Source of the DNA: Scytonema sp. UIC 10036 | Lineage (GTDB): Bacteria > Cyanobacteriota > Cyanobacteriia > Cyanobacteriales > Nostocaceae | Assembly: GCF_009725235.1 (NCBI RefSeq) | Contig: NZ_WJFC01000039.1 | Span: 14,446 to 78,445, forward strand | DNA length: 64,000 nucleotides | Reading direction: 5' to 3' | Shown here: positions 53,953-62,766 of the stretch, in pieces | Layout: every line of letters begins with the position of its first letter | Numbering within the stretch: position 1 is the first letter of the stretch | Position numbers and translations under genes: made by a program | Notes under the pieces: generated by a model | What the model saw: only the letters and a program-made list of their open reading frames with translations | Told to the model about the DNA's origin: nothing | Databases searched by the model: none

Positions 53953-54374
53953 TGGACTAAAATCCTCTTTTTTACTAAAATTGCAACTTTTTGAGGAATT
54001 AAGGCTTTGTTTATGACACTTAACAGTTGCCTAAAAACAACTGACCACTTTGAGAAACTGCTACCTTAAGTAATTTCAGTTTCTCATAAAACCTCATAGA
54101 GGTCACTTACACTAGTGTCACAACAGTTTCCACCAGTTGGTAATCCAGCTTGCAGAAACTTAATGATTTTTAACTTATCACATTATTCCGGCTTTGTGCT
54201 CGATTAACACTCAAAAATCAGGTGTACAGCACAAACCCACTACTTATGATTAATATCAGAATTTTTACAATCTGACACAACTTTTCTCAGAAATCTCACA
54301 AAACTTGCAATACACGCGCTCCAGTGGCAAACTGAGTAGAGAGTATCTATCAGTGCTAAGGTAGTTCAGTTCAA
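53953..54374. promoter_or_regulatory. Divergent regulatory region between psbD and ycf4 (422 bp)
   Basis: AT-rich with no plausible gene. It must hold the psbD promoter and 5' UTR and, near 54330-54374, the ycf4 promoter; I could not identify -10/-35 boxes with confidence. Confidence 0.5.
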
Positions 54375-54971
54375 ATGACGGCATCAACAACCATCAACAA
54401 AGGCGAGTTTCCGTCAGAGGGCAACTCTGCCTCAAACGTTCTCCACCAAAAGGTTCTCGGTTCCCGTCGGTTCAGTAACTACTGGTGGGCAACTATAGTC
54501 TCAATGGGGTCTACAGGCTTTTTGCTAGCTGGAATTTCGAGTTATCTAAGAGTTAATCTACTCTTAGTGACTGACCCAACGCAACTGGTGTTCTATCCTC
54601 AAGGATTAGTCATGGGGTTGTACGGTTCTGCCGGTTTACTTTTAGCCCTGTACCTGTGGTTAACGGTTCTCTGGGATATAGGCGGCGGGTACAATGATTT
54701 CAATCGGGAAACTGGAAAAGTGAAAATCTTTCGCTGGGGATTTCCCGGTAAAAACCGTCGTATAGAAATCGATAGCAGCATACAAGATGTGCAGTCCGTT
54801 CGAGTAGAAATTAGAGAGGGCATTAATCCCCGTCGCGCACTTTACCTACGTGTTAAAGGTCGCCGAGACATTCCTTTATCGCCAGTGGGTCAACCTATGC
54901 CATTGCAAGAGCTGGAAACTCAAGGCGCTCAATTAGCACGCTTTTTGGAAGTACCTTTGGAAGGACTATAG
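54375..54971 (+). CDS. ycf4: Photosystem I assembly protein Ycf4
   Basis: 198 residues. Two membrane helices, ATIVSMGSTGFLLAGISSYL and LYGSAGLLLALYLWLTVLW, and the conserved segment GGYNDFNRETGKVKIFRWGF, then VRVEIREGINPRRALYLRVKG. Ycf4 is a thylakoid scaffold for photosystem I assembly. It is somewhat longer at the N-terminus than the common roughly 185-residue form. An STRR array follows the stop. Confidence 0.95.
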   Translation: MTASTTINKGEFPSEGNSASNVLHQKVLGSRRFSNYWWATIVSMGSTGFLLAGISSYLRVNLLLVTDPTQLVFYPQGLVMGLYGSAGLLLALYLWLTVLWDIGGGYNDFNRETGKVKIFRWGFPGKNRRIEIDSSIQDVQSVRVEIREGINPRRALYLRVKGRRDIPLSPVGQPMPLQELETQGAQLARFLEVPLEGL

Positions 54972-55062
54972 TAGCTAATGGCTAATGGCTAATGGCTAAT
55001 GGCTAGTTGTCAAGAGCTGTCTTAACAATTAGCAATTAGCAATTAGCCATTAGCAATTGTTA
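54969..55062. repeat. STRR array after ycf4
   Basis: gctaatg units (54974-55000) followed by a spacer and caattag units (to about 55057); again two complementary halves. Confidence 0.85.
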
Positions 55063-55091
55063 AGATACATTGGTCGCTTCTGTACTTGGTA

Positions 55092-55889
55092 ATGCGGTTT
55101 AACATTTCCAAATTCGCAGTTGCTTTAGTGAGTGTTGGTATCTTTTGGCTTAGCAGTTGTTTCACACAGCAAGCTGTTGCCAGTTCTCTACCAACTTTCA
55201 AACTGACTCAAGCAACTACCCAATTAACTCTCGGAACTTTAACCCAACAAGGAACCCTTGTATCCCAACTCACAAACAAAAGTACTCCCAGAATGAATGA
55301 CTTACCACGGCTCGAAGGCAAGGCGACTGTAGTGATGACTGTTGATGGATCGCCTATCACTATTGAAGTGGATGGTACAAATGCCCCTATCACTGCAGGT
55401 AATTTTGTAGATTTAGTTCAAAAAGGCGTGTACGATGGCTTAGTTTTTCATAGAGTTGTACGCCAGCCCCAACCGTTTGTGGTTCAAGGAGGCGATCCTC
55501 AAAGTAAAGACTCAAAAGTACCAGCAAGCCGCTTGGGAACAGGCGGTTTTGTCGATCCAAAAACTGGTAAAGAACGTCGCATTCCTCTAGAGATTAAGCC
55601 CCAAGGCGCAGAGGAGCCAGTTTACGGCAAAACTCTTGAAATGGCTCGCATTAATAAACCACCTGTACTTCAGCACAAACTAGGGGCAGTGGCAATGGCG
55701 CGATCGCAAATGCCTGACTCTGCATCCTCCCAGTTTTATTTTGCTCTAGACAACCTCAGTTTCTTAGACGGCAGCTATGCTGTTTTTGGTTACGTCACTA
55801 ATGGCATGGAAGTTGTTAACAAAATTCAACAAGGCGATCGCATTGACTCAGCGAAAGTGACTCAAGGAGCAGAAAACTTGAAAGGCTAA
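55092..55889 (+). CDS. Cyclophilin-type peptidyl-prolyl isomerase, lipoprotein (copy 1)
   Basis: 265 residues from ATG 55092 ([20 protein letters not shown]), with an apparent lipobox at LSSC, so a lipid-anchored protein. The cyclophilin core is present: [40 protein letters not shown] and [20 protein letters not shown]. It catalyses proline isomerisation in extracytoplasmic proteins. The adjacent gene is a close paralogue. Confidence 0.88.
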   Translation: MRFNISKFAVALVSVGIFWLSSCFTQQAVASSLPTFKLTQATTQLTLGTLTQQGTLVSQLTNKSTPRMNDLPRLEGKATVVMTVDGSPITIEVDGTNAPITAGNFVDLVQKGVYDGLVFHRVVRQPQPFVVQGGDPQSKDSKVPASRLGTGGFVDPKTGKERRIPLEIKPQGAEEPVYGKTLEMARINKPPVLQHKLGAVAMARSQMPDSASSQFYFALDNLSFLDGSYAVFGYVTNGMEVVNKIQQGDRIDSAKVTQGAENLKG

Positions 55890-55952
55890 TAGCTAATAGT
55901 TGATGGCTAATGGCTGTTGAACAATTAGCCACTAGCCATTAGCCATTAGCAA
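55888..55952. repeat. STRR array between the two cyclophilin genes
   Basis: gctaata and gctaatg units at 55888-55915 and ccattag-type units at 55924-55950. Confidence 0.85.
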
Positions 55953-55990
55953 ATGAGGTTAAGATACACTGATTGTGTTTGTATTAAGCA

Positions 55991-56794
55991 ATGCGGTTAA
56001 ATTGTTCTAAATTTTTATTCGTTTTCATTTTCAGTGCGTTTTTGTTTGCCAGCTGTTCAACATCACCGATAGCTTCCAATTCCTCTCCAACATCTACTGC
56101 TACTCAAACAAGTTCTGAGTTATCAACTGAGACAGGTACTGAGACGGTAAACTCAGAAGCAACGCCCGTATCGGACAATCTCAGCGCGAGCATTCCCGGA
56201 TTTAAAGAATTACCACGGCTTGAAGGCAAAGCAACTGTAGTGATGACAGTCAAAGGTTTACCCATCACTATCGAAGTGGATGGTACCAATGCTCCCATCA
56301 GTGCAGGGAATTTTGTAGATTTGGTTCAGCGAGGTGCCTACAACGGGCTAATGTTTCATAGAGTTGAGCGAGATCCAAGTCCTTTTGTAGTGCAAGGCGG
56401 AGATCCTCAAAGTAAAGATCCAAAAGTACCAGCCACCGATCTAGGCACGGGTAGTTTTATCGATCCGAAAACAAATAAAATTCGTTATATACCGTTAGAA
56501 ATTAAGCCGCTAGGTTCAGACAAACCGCTATATAGTAAAACTTTTAAAGATGCAGCAGTTTCTCAACAACCAGTACTAAGGCATAAACGCGGTGCGGTGG
56601 CAATGGCGCGATCGCAAATGCCTGACTCTGCATCCTCTCAGTTTTACTTTGCTTTGTCCGATTTGCCCCCCTTAGATGGTAGTTATGCTGTGTTTGGCTA
56701 TGTCCGAGAAGGAATGGACGTAGTTGATAAAATTCAGCAAGGGGATCGAATTGATTCAGCTAAAGTCACTCAAGGTGCAGAAAATTTGAAATAG
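55991..56794 (+). CDS. Cyclophilin-type peptidyl-prolyl isomerase, lipoprotein (copy 2)
   Basis: 267 residues. N-terminus [20 protein letters not shown] followed by [10 protein letters not shown], a clear lipobox (FASC), then a Ser/Thr-rich linker and the same cyclophilin core ([40 protein letters not shown]). The C-terminal ends of both copies are nearly the same ([20 protein letters not shown]). This suggests tandem duplication with divergence in the linker. Confidence 0.88.
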   Translation: MRLNCSKFLFVFIFSAFLFASCSTSPIASNSSPTSTATQTSSELSTETGTETVNSEATPVSDNLSASIPGFKELPRLEGKATVVMTVKGLPITIEVDGTNAPISAGNFVDLVQRGAYNGLMFHRVERDPSPFVVQGGDPQSKDPKVPATDLGTGSFIDPKTNKIRYIPLEIKPLGSDKPLYSKTFKDAAVSQQPVLRHKRGAVAMARSQMPDSASSQFYFALSDLPPLDGSYAVFGYVREGMDVVDKIQQGDRIDSAKVTQGAENLK

Positions 56795-56886
56795 GGCTAA
56801 TGGCTAATAGCTAATGGCTAATGGTTAATGGCTAATGGAAAAAACAATTAGCAATTAGCCATTAGCAATGAGCAATGAGCAATGAG
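56793..56886. repeat. STRR array reaching into the next start codon
   Basis: gctaatg units, then ccattagc and caatgag units. The last caatgag includes the ATG of the next gene (56882). Confidence 0.85.
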
Positions 56887-58015
56887 CAAAAAAGTTGTTG
56901 TTACTGGTATTGGTCTTGTTTCCGCTTTAGGTAAAAGTTTAGAGGAAAGCTGGCAACAGTTGATTGCAGGTCAATCTGGAATTAAGCTGCACCAACCGTT
57001 TCCAGAATTAAATGCCTATCCTCTAGGTATGATTCAGAAAGAACCAGTGAGATTAAGAACACTCACTCAGTTAGTTGTTTCTCTGGCGTTGCAGGATGCC
57101 GATCTACTCCCACCTTTGGTTGATTGTGGAGTAGTGATTGGTTCGAGCCGCAGCAATCAAGGTTTGTGGGAGCAGATGGCAAGGGAGAAGTGGGAACAAT
57201 GGGACGAAGATTGGTTAGAAACTTTGCCCCATATGAACGCTATCACTGTCGCACGGCAAATTGGCTCTTGTGGAATAGTGTTAGCTCCCATGGCTGCTTG
57301 TTCTACAGGAATTTGGGCGCTCGCACAAGCAGTTAATCTGATTCAAACTGGACAATGTCAGCGAGCGATCGCAGGTGCAGTAGAAGCCCCGATAACACCC
57401 CTCACCTTAACTGGGTTTCAACAAATGGGGGCTTTAGCAAAAACAGGAGTTTATCCTTTTGATTTAAACCGAGAAGGTTTGGCGTTAGCAGAAGGCGGTG
57501 CTGTCTTTATCTTAGAGTCAGAGGAATTAGCAAAACAGCGTCAAGCTAAAATTTACAGTCAAATTCTCGGTTTTGGCTTGACAGCAGATGCATATCATGC
57601 AAGTGCTCCAGAACCAGAAGGAAGGGGTGCAAAACTAGCGATCGCACAATGTATAGACCGCGCCCGCTTGACCTTCAATGATATTGACTACATTCACGCC
57701 CACGGTACAGCAACGCAAATGAACGATCGCATAGAGAGCAAAATTATACAGCAGTTGTTTCCTCAGGGCATAGCAGTCAGTTCAACTAAAGGAGCTACAG
57801 GTCACACCTTAGGTGCATCAGGAGCCTTAAGTATTGCCTTTTCTCTCATGGCATTACAGCATCAAATTATACTACCCTGTGTGGGATTGAGCCATCCTGA
57901 ATTTGATTTAGATTTGGTAAAAGAAGCACATTCAAGCAAAATTCACAACGTGCTTTGTTTGAGTTTTGGCTTTGGCGGGCAAAATGCAGTCGTAGCTTTG
58001 GCAAAAAACCACTAA
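56882..58015 (+). CDS. Beta-ketoacyl-ACP synthase (KAS) family protein
   Basis: 377 residues, shorter than the roughly 410-residue FabF. VVVTGIGLVSALGKSLEESW, the active cysteine in PMAACSTGIWALAQAV (about 139), HAHGTATQMND (about 275) and SSTKGATGHTLGASGALSIA (about 305) are all there. It probably elongates a specialised acyl chain, not a polyketide module by itself. The start codon overlaps an STRR unit, and there is no Shine-Dalgarno sequence apart from the repeat bases (aatgagc). Confidence 0.88.
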   Translation: MSKKVVVTGIGLVSALGKSLEESWQQLIAGQSGIKLHQPFPELNAYPLGMIQKEPVRLRTLTQLVVSLALQDADLLPPLVDCGVVIGSSRSNQGLWEQMAREKWEQWDEDWLETLPHMNAITVARQIGSCGIVLAPMAACSTGIWALAQAVNLIQTGQCQRAIAGAVEAPITPLTLTGFQQMGALAKTGVYPFDLNREGLALAEGGAVFILESEELAKQRQAKIYSQILGFGLTADAYHASAPEPEGRGAKLAIAQCIDRARLTFNDIDYIHAHGTATQMNDRIESKIIQQLFPQGIAVSSTKGATGHTLGASGALSIAFSLMALQHQIILPCVGLSHPEFDLDLVKEAHSSKIHNVLCLSFGFGGQNAVVALAKNH

Positions 58016-58164
58016 TCTTAATATTTTGTTAAGCAAATAATTTGCTCCATACCCATAGACCATTACGCTGAACCGTACTTGAGAAGGTTGAGCATCTCCA
58101 CACGTTCTTCACAAAAAATAGATATGATATATAAAAGTCGATAAATCTTAAAAATTATTTATCA

Positions 58165-59640
58165 ATGCTGGTTTCTTCCTCTGGCTTGTCCAAGGTCAAA
58201 GACTCAGTAAGGGAAAAGGTTTTTTTCGGTAACGAGCCGACTACCGAGCTAGTCGCCATTCTTACCGTCTACTTTGTTCAAGGCATTTTAGGATTAGCAC
58301 GTCTTGCCGTTAGCTTCTTCCTTAAGGATGAATTGGGTTTAACCCCAGCTCAAGTTTCGGCAATGTTAGGCATAGTTGCCCTTCCCTGGATTATCAAGCC
58401 GCTATTTGGTTTTATTTCTGACGGGTTGCCCATATTTGGCTACCGCCGACGTCCTTATCTAGTTTTGTCAGGAATACTGGGAGCAACATCTTGGGTTAGT
58501 CTTGCCACAATCGTTCATACACCGATAGCTGCTACACTGGCGATCGCACTGGGTTCCCTTTCAGTTGCTGTCAGTGATGTTATTGTTGACTCATTGGTAG
58601 TCGAAAGAGCAAGGAAGGAATCCCAAGCAGAAGCAGGTTCTCTGCAGTCTTTGACTTGGGGTACATCCGCTTTAGGAAGTTTGATTACAGCATACTTTAG
58701 CGGTTTGTTGCTACAGCACTTCACCACCCGCACCGTCTTTTGGATCACGGCAACATTCCCGCTGATAGTCTCCGCCGTGGCTTGGTTGATTGCTGAATCA
58801 TCTATTACTAGAGACGAAAGTAACAGCGATAAGCCGGGTACGGCTTGCGCCAGGGGCGAACGCACAAATTTTGTTAACATCAAGCACCAAGTCGGACAAC
58901 TGCGTAAAGCCATCACTCAGAAAGCAATTTGGCTACCGACATTATTTCTTTTCCTTTGGCAAGCCACACCAACTGCAGACTCAGCTTTCTTCTTCTTTAC
59001 CACCAACGAACTACACTTTGAACCAGAATTTTTAGGGCGAGTGCGCTTGGTAACAAGTGTTGCATCCTTGATTGGGATTTGGATTTTTCAGCGTTTCCTC
59101 AAAACTGTTCCCTACAGAGTCATTTTTGGTTGGAGTACAGTCCTCTCAGCAATGTTAGGAATGACAATGCTGCTGCTAGTCACTCATACCAACCGCGCTT
59201 TAGGTATAGATGACCACTGGTTTAGTTTAGGTGACAGTCTCATTTTAACTGTCATGGGGCAAATTGCTTATATGCCCGTTTTAGTACTAGCAGCAAGGCT
59301 TTGTCCTGCGGGTGTAGAAGCAACATTATTTGCTCTGTTAATGTCCGTAACAAACTTAGCGGGATTGGTTTCCTACGAACTAGGGGCGGGATTGATGCAC
59401 TTGATGGGCATCACCGAATCAAATTTTGATTCTTTATGGTTGTTAGTTCTGATTACAAACTTCAGTACATTGCTACCATTGCCATTCCTAAAATGGCTGC
59501 CATCCTCTGACTCGCAAAACGAAACAACAGAAACACAAAAATTACAACCAGCATCCACACAAGTTCTACAATCAGTTCCAACCAAAGACGGAGAACAACC
59601 CTTTGTACCTGAATTACTCTCTGAGGAATCAAATTGGTAG
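58165..59640 (+). CDS. BT1-family (folate/biopterin-type) MFS transporter
   Basis: 491 residues with about 12 hydrophobic segments. The signature FVQGILGLARLAVSFFLKDE, WIIKPLFGFISDGLPIFGYR, SRRRPYLVLSGILGATSW and VSDVIVDSLVVERAR match the BT1 family (Synechocystis slr0642 type; folate carrier in plants). The last residues EESNW and the TAG come from a junction with an inserted repeat (59638-59668), so the natural C-terminus may be longer or different. Confidence 0.85.
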   Translation: MLVSSSGLSKVKDSVREKVFFGNEPTTELVAILTVYFVQGILGLARLAVSFFLKDELGLTPAQVSAMLGIVALPWIIKPLFGFISDGLPIFGYRRRPYLVLSGILGATSWVSLATIVHTPIAATLAIALGSLSVAVSDVIVDSLVVERARKESQAEAGSLQSLTWGTSALGSLITAYFSGLLLQHFTTRTVFWITATFPLIVSAVAWLIAESSITRDESNSDKPGTACARGERTNFVNIKHQVGQLRKAITQKAIWLPTLFLFLWQATPTADSAFFFFTTNELHFEPEFLGRVRLVTSVASLIGIWIFQRFLKTVPYRVIFGWSTVLSAMLGMTMLLLVTHTNRALGIDDHWFSLGDSLILTVMGQIAYMPVLVLAARLCPAGVEATLFALLMSVTNLAGLVSYELGAGLMHLMGITESNFDSLWLLVLITNFSTLLPLPFLKWLPSSDSQNETTETQKLQPASTQVLQSVPTKDGEQPFVPELLSEESNW

Positions 59641-59668
59641 GTTGGGTTGAGGAACGAAACCCAACAAA
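59638..59668. repeat. 31-bp palindromic repeat inserted at the end of the transporter gene
   Basis: gttgggttgaggaacgaaac and its continuation form the family A core in reverse. Identical 12-bp gaatcaaattgg flanks lie at 59626-59637 and 59669-59680. The repeat supplies the TAG stop. Confidence 0.8.
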
Positions 59669-59740
59669 GAATCAAATTGGGAGAGGAACATATGTTCGGT
59701 AGTCTCATAGCAAGTAATGTTTCTTGATAAATCATCCCTT

Positions 59741-59905
59741 AGAGATTGTTTAAAAAGTGGTTGGCTGTGATTTTAGGCAATTATCGATCCCCCCTAGCCC
59801 CCCTTAAAAAGGGGGGAAATACTCTTAAAGACCCCCAAATTATTAGGAGATTTAGGGGAACTCGAATATTTTGCTATTGATAACAGGACTTTTCAAACAT
59901 CCTCA
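59741..59905. mobile_element. Small non-autonomous repeat element (family B), about 165 bp, degenerate ends
   Basis: Ends agagattgtttaaaaagt and acttttcaaacatcctca are near-inverted; the interior ggttggctgtgatttt and the ccccccttaaaaaggggggg hairpin match the element at 35844-36005. No coding region is seen elsewhere in 59641-59967, apart from an STRR (ccaaaat units) ending at 59962. Confidence 0.65.
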
Positions 59906-59967
59906 TAGGGATTGGGGACAAGAAGTATTAGAAAACAATCCAAAATCCAAAATCCAAAATTGAAAAT

Positions 59968-61458
59968 ATGCAATCTTTTCAACTCTACGAACGAGCCTCT
60001 ACAGTTCCAGAAAAATCATACACCCGTGCTAGTTGGCAAGCAGGATATCAGTCTCTCAAAGAAGAGTTTGATTATTGGATTAGCGATATAGAAGGGGAAA
60101 TTCCCCCAGAACTTCACGGTACTTTATTTAGAAATGGACCTGGATTGCTAGACATTAATGGTCAGCACATTCATCATCCCTTCGATGGAGATGGCATGAT
60201 TTCTCGTGTTACCTTTATTGATGGACGTGCTCATTTCAGCAATCGCCATATCCGTACCACAGCCTACTTAGAAGAACAAAAAGCTGGCAAAATTCTCTAT
60301 CGCGGCGTATTCGGTACGCAAAAACCCGGAGGAGTGTTAGCAAATGCCTTCGATTTCAGGCTCAAAAATATCGCCAACACGAACGTAATTTATTGGGGTG
60401 GAAAATTGCTGGCTCTATGGGAAGCAGCTGACCCCCACCGCCTCGATCCTTATACATTGGAGACGTTAGGGACAGAACACTTTAATGGTGTTTTATCAGA
60501 AGGTGAGGCTTTCTCTGCCCATCCTCGTTTTGACCCCAGTTACGGTGATAGTGGGATGCCAAGACTGGTTAACTTTTCTATCAAGCCGGGACTCTCCACA
60601 ACAATTACTATTTTTGAGCTAAACGATAAAGGCGAAGTCGTTAGCAAGCACCCTCACAGCGTACCTGGTTTTGCCTTTATCCACGATTTTGCTATCACTC
60701 CAAATTACTGCATTTTCTTTCAAAATCCCGTAACCTTCAACCCCTTACCTTTTGTGTTGGGAATGCGTGGTGCTGGAGAGTGTATTAAATTTCAGCCACA
60801 TCAACCGACTCGCATCATCATTATTTCTCGCAACCCGAAACAGAAAGAAGTTCAGATTATAGAAACTCAATCTGGCTTTGTGTTCCACCATGCCAACGCT
60901 TTTGAGATGGGGGATGAAGTTGTGGTTGACTCTATTTGCTACGAATCACTACCAGAAGTGGAACCGGAAAGCGATTTTCGGGAAGTTGATTTTGATGCGC
61001 TTCAACCGGGACAATTGTGGCGCTTCAATCTCAATCTCCAACAGAAAACCGTGCAACGAAAGTTATTGGAAAGTCAGTGCTGTGAGTTTCCCACCATGCA
61101 TCCCCAAAAAGTTGGGCGTCCATACCGTTATTTGTATATGGGTGCTGCACACGCGAGTCTTGGAAATGCACCATTACAGGCATTTTTGAAAGTTGATTTA
61201 GAATCTGGTAAACGCCAACTTTGGAGTGCTGCACCTCATGGTTTTGCTAGCGAACCCATTTTTGTACCCTGTCCGGGTTCTGAAAGAGAAGATGACGGTT
61301 GGATAGTGGGTTTGGTGTACAATTCTACCCATCATCGTTCGGATGTCGTTATTTTAGACGCTAAAGATTTTGAACGGGGTGCGATCGCAAAATTGCATCT
61401 CAAGCACCATGTGCCTTATGGTTTACACGGTAACTTTGTCTCTGAATGTTTTCTTTAA
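59968..61458 (+). CDS. Carotenoid oxygenase (apocarotenoid-cleaving, RPE65-like)
   Basis: 496 residues with the seven-bladed propeller signatures: PELHGTLFRNGPGLLDINGQ, HHPFDGDGMISRVTF, SAHPRFDPSYGD, FIHDFAITPNYCIFFQNP, FVFHHANAFE and GLHGNFVSE. The four iron-binding histidines are at SAHPRF, IHDFA, FHHANAF and LHGNF, as expected of apocarotenoid-15,15'-oxygenases or related enzymes. It would make retinal-like or other apocarotenoids. The ATG follows ccaaaat STRR units. Confidence 0.9.
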   Translation: MQSFQLYERASTVPEKSYTRASWQAGYQSLKEEFDYWISDIEGEIPPELHGTLFRNGPGLLDINGQHIHHPFDGDGMISRVTFIDGRAHFSNRHIRTTAYLEEQKAGKILYRGVFGTQKPGGVLANAFDFRLKNIANTNVIYWGGKLLALWEAADPHRLDPYTLETLGTEHFNGVLSEGEAFSAHPRFDPSYGDSGMPRLVNFSIKPGLSTTITIFELNDKGEVVSKHPHSVPGFAFIHDFAITPNYCIFFQNPVTFNPLPFVLGMRGAGECIKFQPHQPTRIIIISRNPKQKEVQIIETQSGFVFHHANAFEMGDEVVVDSICYESLPEVEPESDFREVDFDALQPGQLWRFNLNLQQKTVQRKLLESQCCEFPTMHPQKVGRPYRYLYMGAAHASLGNAPLQAFLKVDLESGKRQLWSAAPHGFASEPIFVPCPGSEREDDGWIVGLVYNSTHHRSDVVILDAKDFERGAIAKLHLKHHVPYGLHGNFVSECFL

Positions 61459-61468
61459 CATCTCTCGT

Positions 61469-61614
61469 ATCTCTCGTTCCCAGTCTCTGGCTGGGAACGC
61501 AGACTGCGAGGCTCTGCCTCGTGTAGCAGATCGCACAGGAGGCGGAGCCTCTAGGAAGGCATTCCCAGGCTCCGCCTGGGAACGAGGGGGCGGAGCCTGG
61601 GAACGAGGAGGTGC
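61469..61614. repeat. Cluster of GGAGCCTGGGAACGA-type hairpin repeats
   Basis: cgttcccagtctctggctgg, ggcggagcct, ttcccaggctccgcctggga and ggcggagcctgggaacgagg occur in both orientations. It occupies the gap between two convergent genes and may act as a terminator-like structure. Same family as 1422-1472 and 8011-8064. Confidence 0.8.
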
Positions 61615-62318
61615 TAGATGAAATTCGCTGCGATCGCAACTCCTGTTGGTATTAGAATATTGTCAAGTTCTTTAGGACTGCAGGCTTCTATAAGAGTAGC
61701 TAGTAATGCTAGTAGAAAAATTCTTGTAAAATTAACTTGATTAGGTATAATAAGCCAAACAAAAAAGACACTAGCAATGAAGGCAAAAATCAACATTGAA
61801 AGGCTGCCTTCTAGTGTTTTGGAACTTAAAATTGTGTACTTTATTCTGCCAACTCGACAACCAATGATTGGTGCAATGCCATCACCCCAACCCAGGCTTG
61901 CCATCGCCACAATTCCAGCAAAATTTTTATAAAGGAACGTGCCGCAAATGGTGGCAATAATAACAAAAAAAAGAGGTCCTTTAAGAAGTTCGCGCCTGTC
62001 TCCCGTGCGTGTCATGGTGATAACAGCTTCATCATTTGGGTTGGCAAACAAACCTTTATGCACGAGAAGAACAATCCACACTACAAAAACGGATACATTA
62101 AGGTATTTAGACCAGTGTAGATTGTTGTAAAGAGCTAAAAAGCCAATAGTAGAGCCTGCGCCAATATGAACAATTTTACGACTAATATCTTGTGGTAATT
62201 TAAAGTTTAAAACACAAAAATTTAAGATGGCTAGTAATCCGAATACATAAACAAATGTTAGCAATGTAGCTATCAGGTTTCCTAACAATGGGCTAATATT
62301 GAAGGCTTGAGATAACAT
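61614..62318 (-). CDS. Phytol/polyprenol kinase-like (VTE5/CdsA-family) membrane protein
   Basis: 234 residues, multispan (about seven helices). Signature segments KLPQDISRKIVHIGAGSTIG, RRELLKGPLFFVII, SLGWGDGIAPIIGCRVGR and SKTLEGSLSMLIFAF are those of the CTP-dependent phytol/dolichol kinase family. In cyanobacteria such a kinase salvages phytol from chlorophyll for tocopherol synthesis; other polyprenol substrates are possible. The start is 1 bp from the stop of the DUF2358 gene, so it is the last gene of a three-gene operon. Confidence 0.78.
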   Translation of the reverse strand: MLSQAFNISPLLGNLIATLLTFVYVFGLLAILNFCVLNFKLPQDISRKIVHIGAGSTIGFLALYNNLHWSKYLNVSVFVVWIVLLVHKGLFANPNDEAVITMTRTGDRRELLKGPLFFVIIATICGTFLYKNFAGIVAMASLGWGDGIAPIIGCRVGRIKYTILSSKTLEGSLSMLIFAFIASVFFVWLIIPNQVNFTRIFLLALLATLIEACSPKELDNILIPTGVAIAANFI

Positions 62319-62319
62319 C

Positions 62320-62763
62320 TTAAATATCTCCTCCTTTACGGAAAAATTGCTGCAAAATTTCTCCTGGGTTTCGATCCCAAGTGTCGATATGTTCGTAAAT
62401 TAAAGTATTTTGGTTGAGTTTATAAGTTGAGTAACCATTAAAATAAACTTTAGCTTTCCAAGGAACGCGCAAAATACCGCGAACAGTCCATTTTGCTAAA
62501 ATGGTGTCCTTATCTGACTGAGACACTTCATGCAAATCAAAGAAAATTTTAGTAAAAAAGAGTTGTGCGTGGAATCGCAAAGTCCAAAAAATGATACGAT
62601 AGCTAAATTTACCTTTAAACTTATTAACCGGGTCTTGAAAAGATATATCTTGTGTGTAAATTTCGTAAGATATATCTTTTTCAAACAATGTTGGTAAATC
62701 TTGTTTGAGAGTCTTTATGACTCGTTCTACTTGAAAGTCATACTCCACACCATCACTCCCCAA
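62320..62763 (-). CDS. DUF2358-domain protein
   Basis: 147 residues. FQVERVIKTLKQDLPTLFEK, ISYEIYTQDISFQDPVNKFK and LIYEHIDTWDRNPGEILQQF are the family pattern (SnoaL-like fold, plastid and cyanobacterial). A role in a lipid or pigment pathway is suggested by its operon with the kinase-like protein but not demonstrated. Gaps: 3 bp upstream, 1 bp downstream. Confidence 0.82.
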   Translation of the reverse strand: MGSDGVEYDFQVERVIKTLKQDLPTLFEKDISYEIYTQDISFQDPVNKFKGKFSYRIIFWTLRFHAQLFFTKIFFDLHEVSQSDKDTILAKWTVRGILRVPWKAKVYFNGYSTYKLNQNTLIYEHIDTWDRNPGEILQQFFRKGGDI

Positions 62764-62766
62764 ATC

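Noticed and set aside
53236..54016. Several long frames opposite psbD
   Set aside because: They are mirror frames of a highly conserved gene and have no start context or family similarity.
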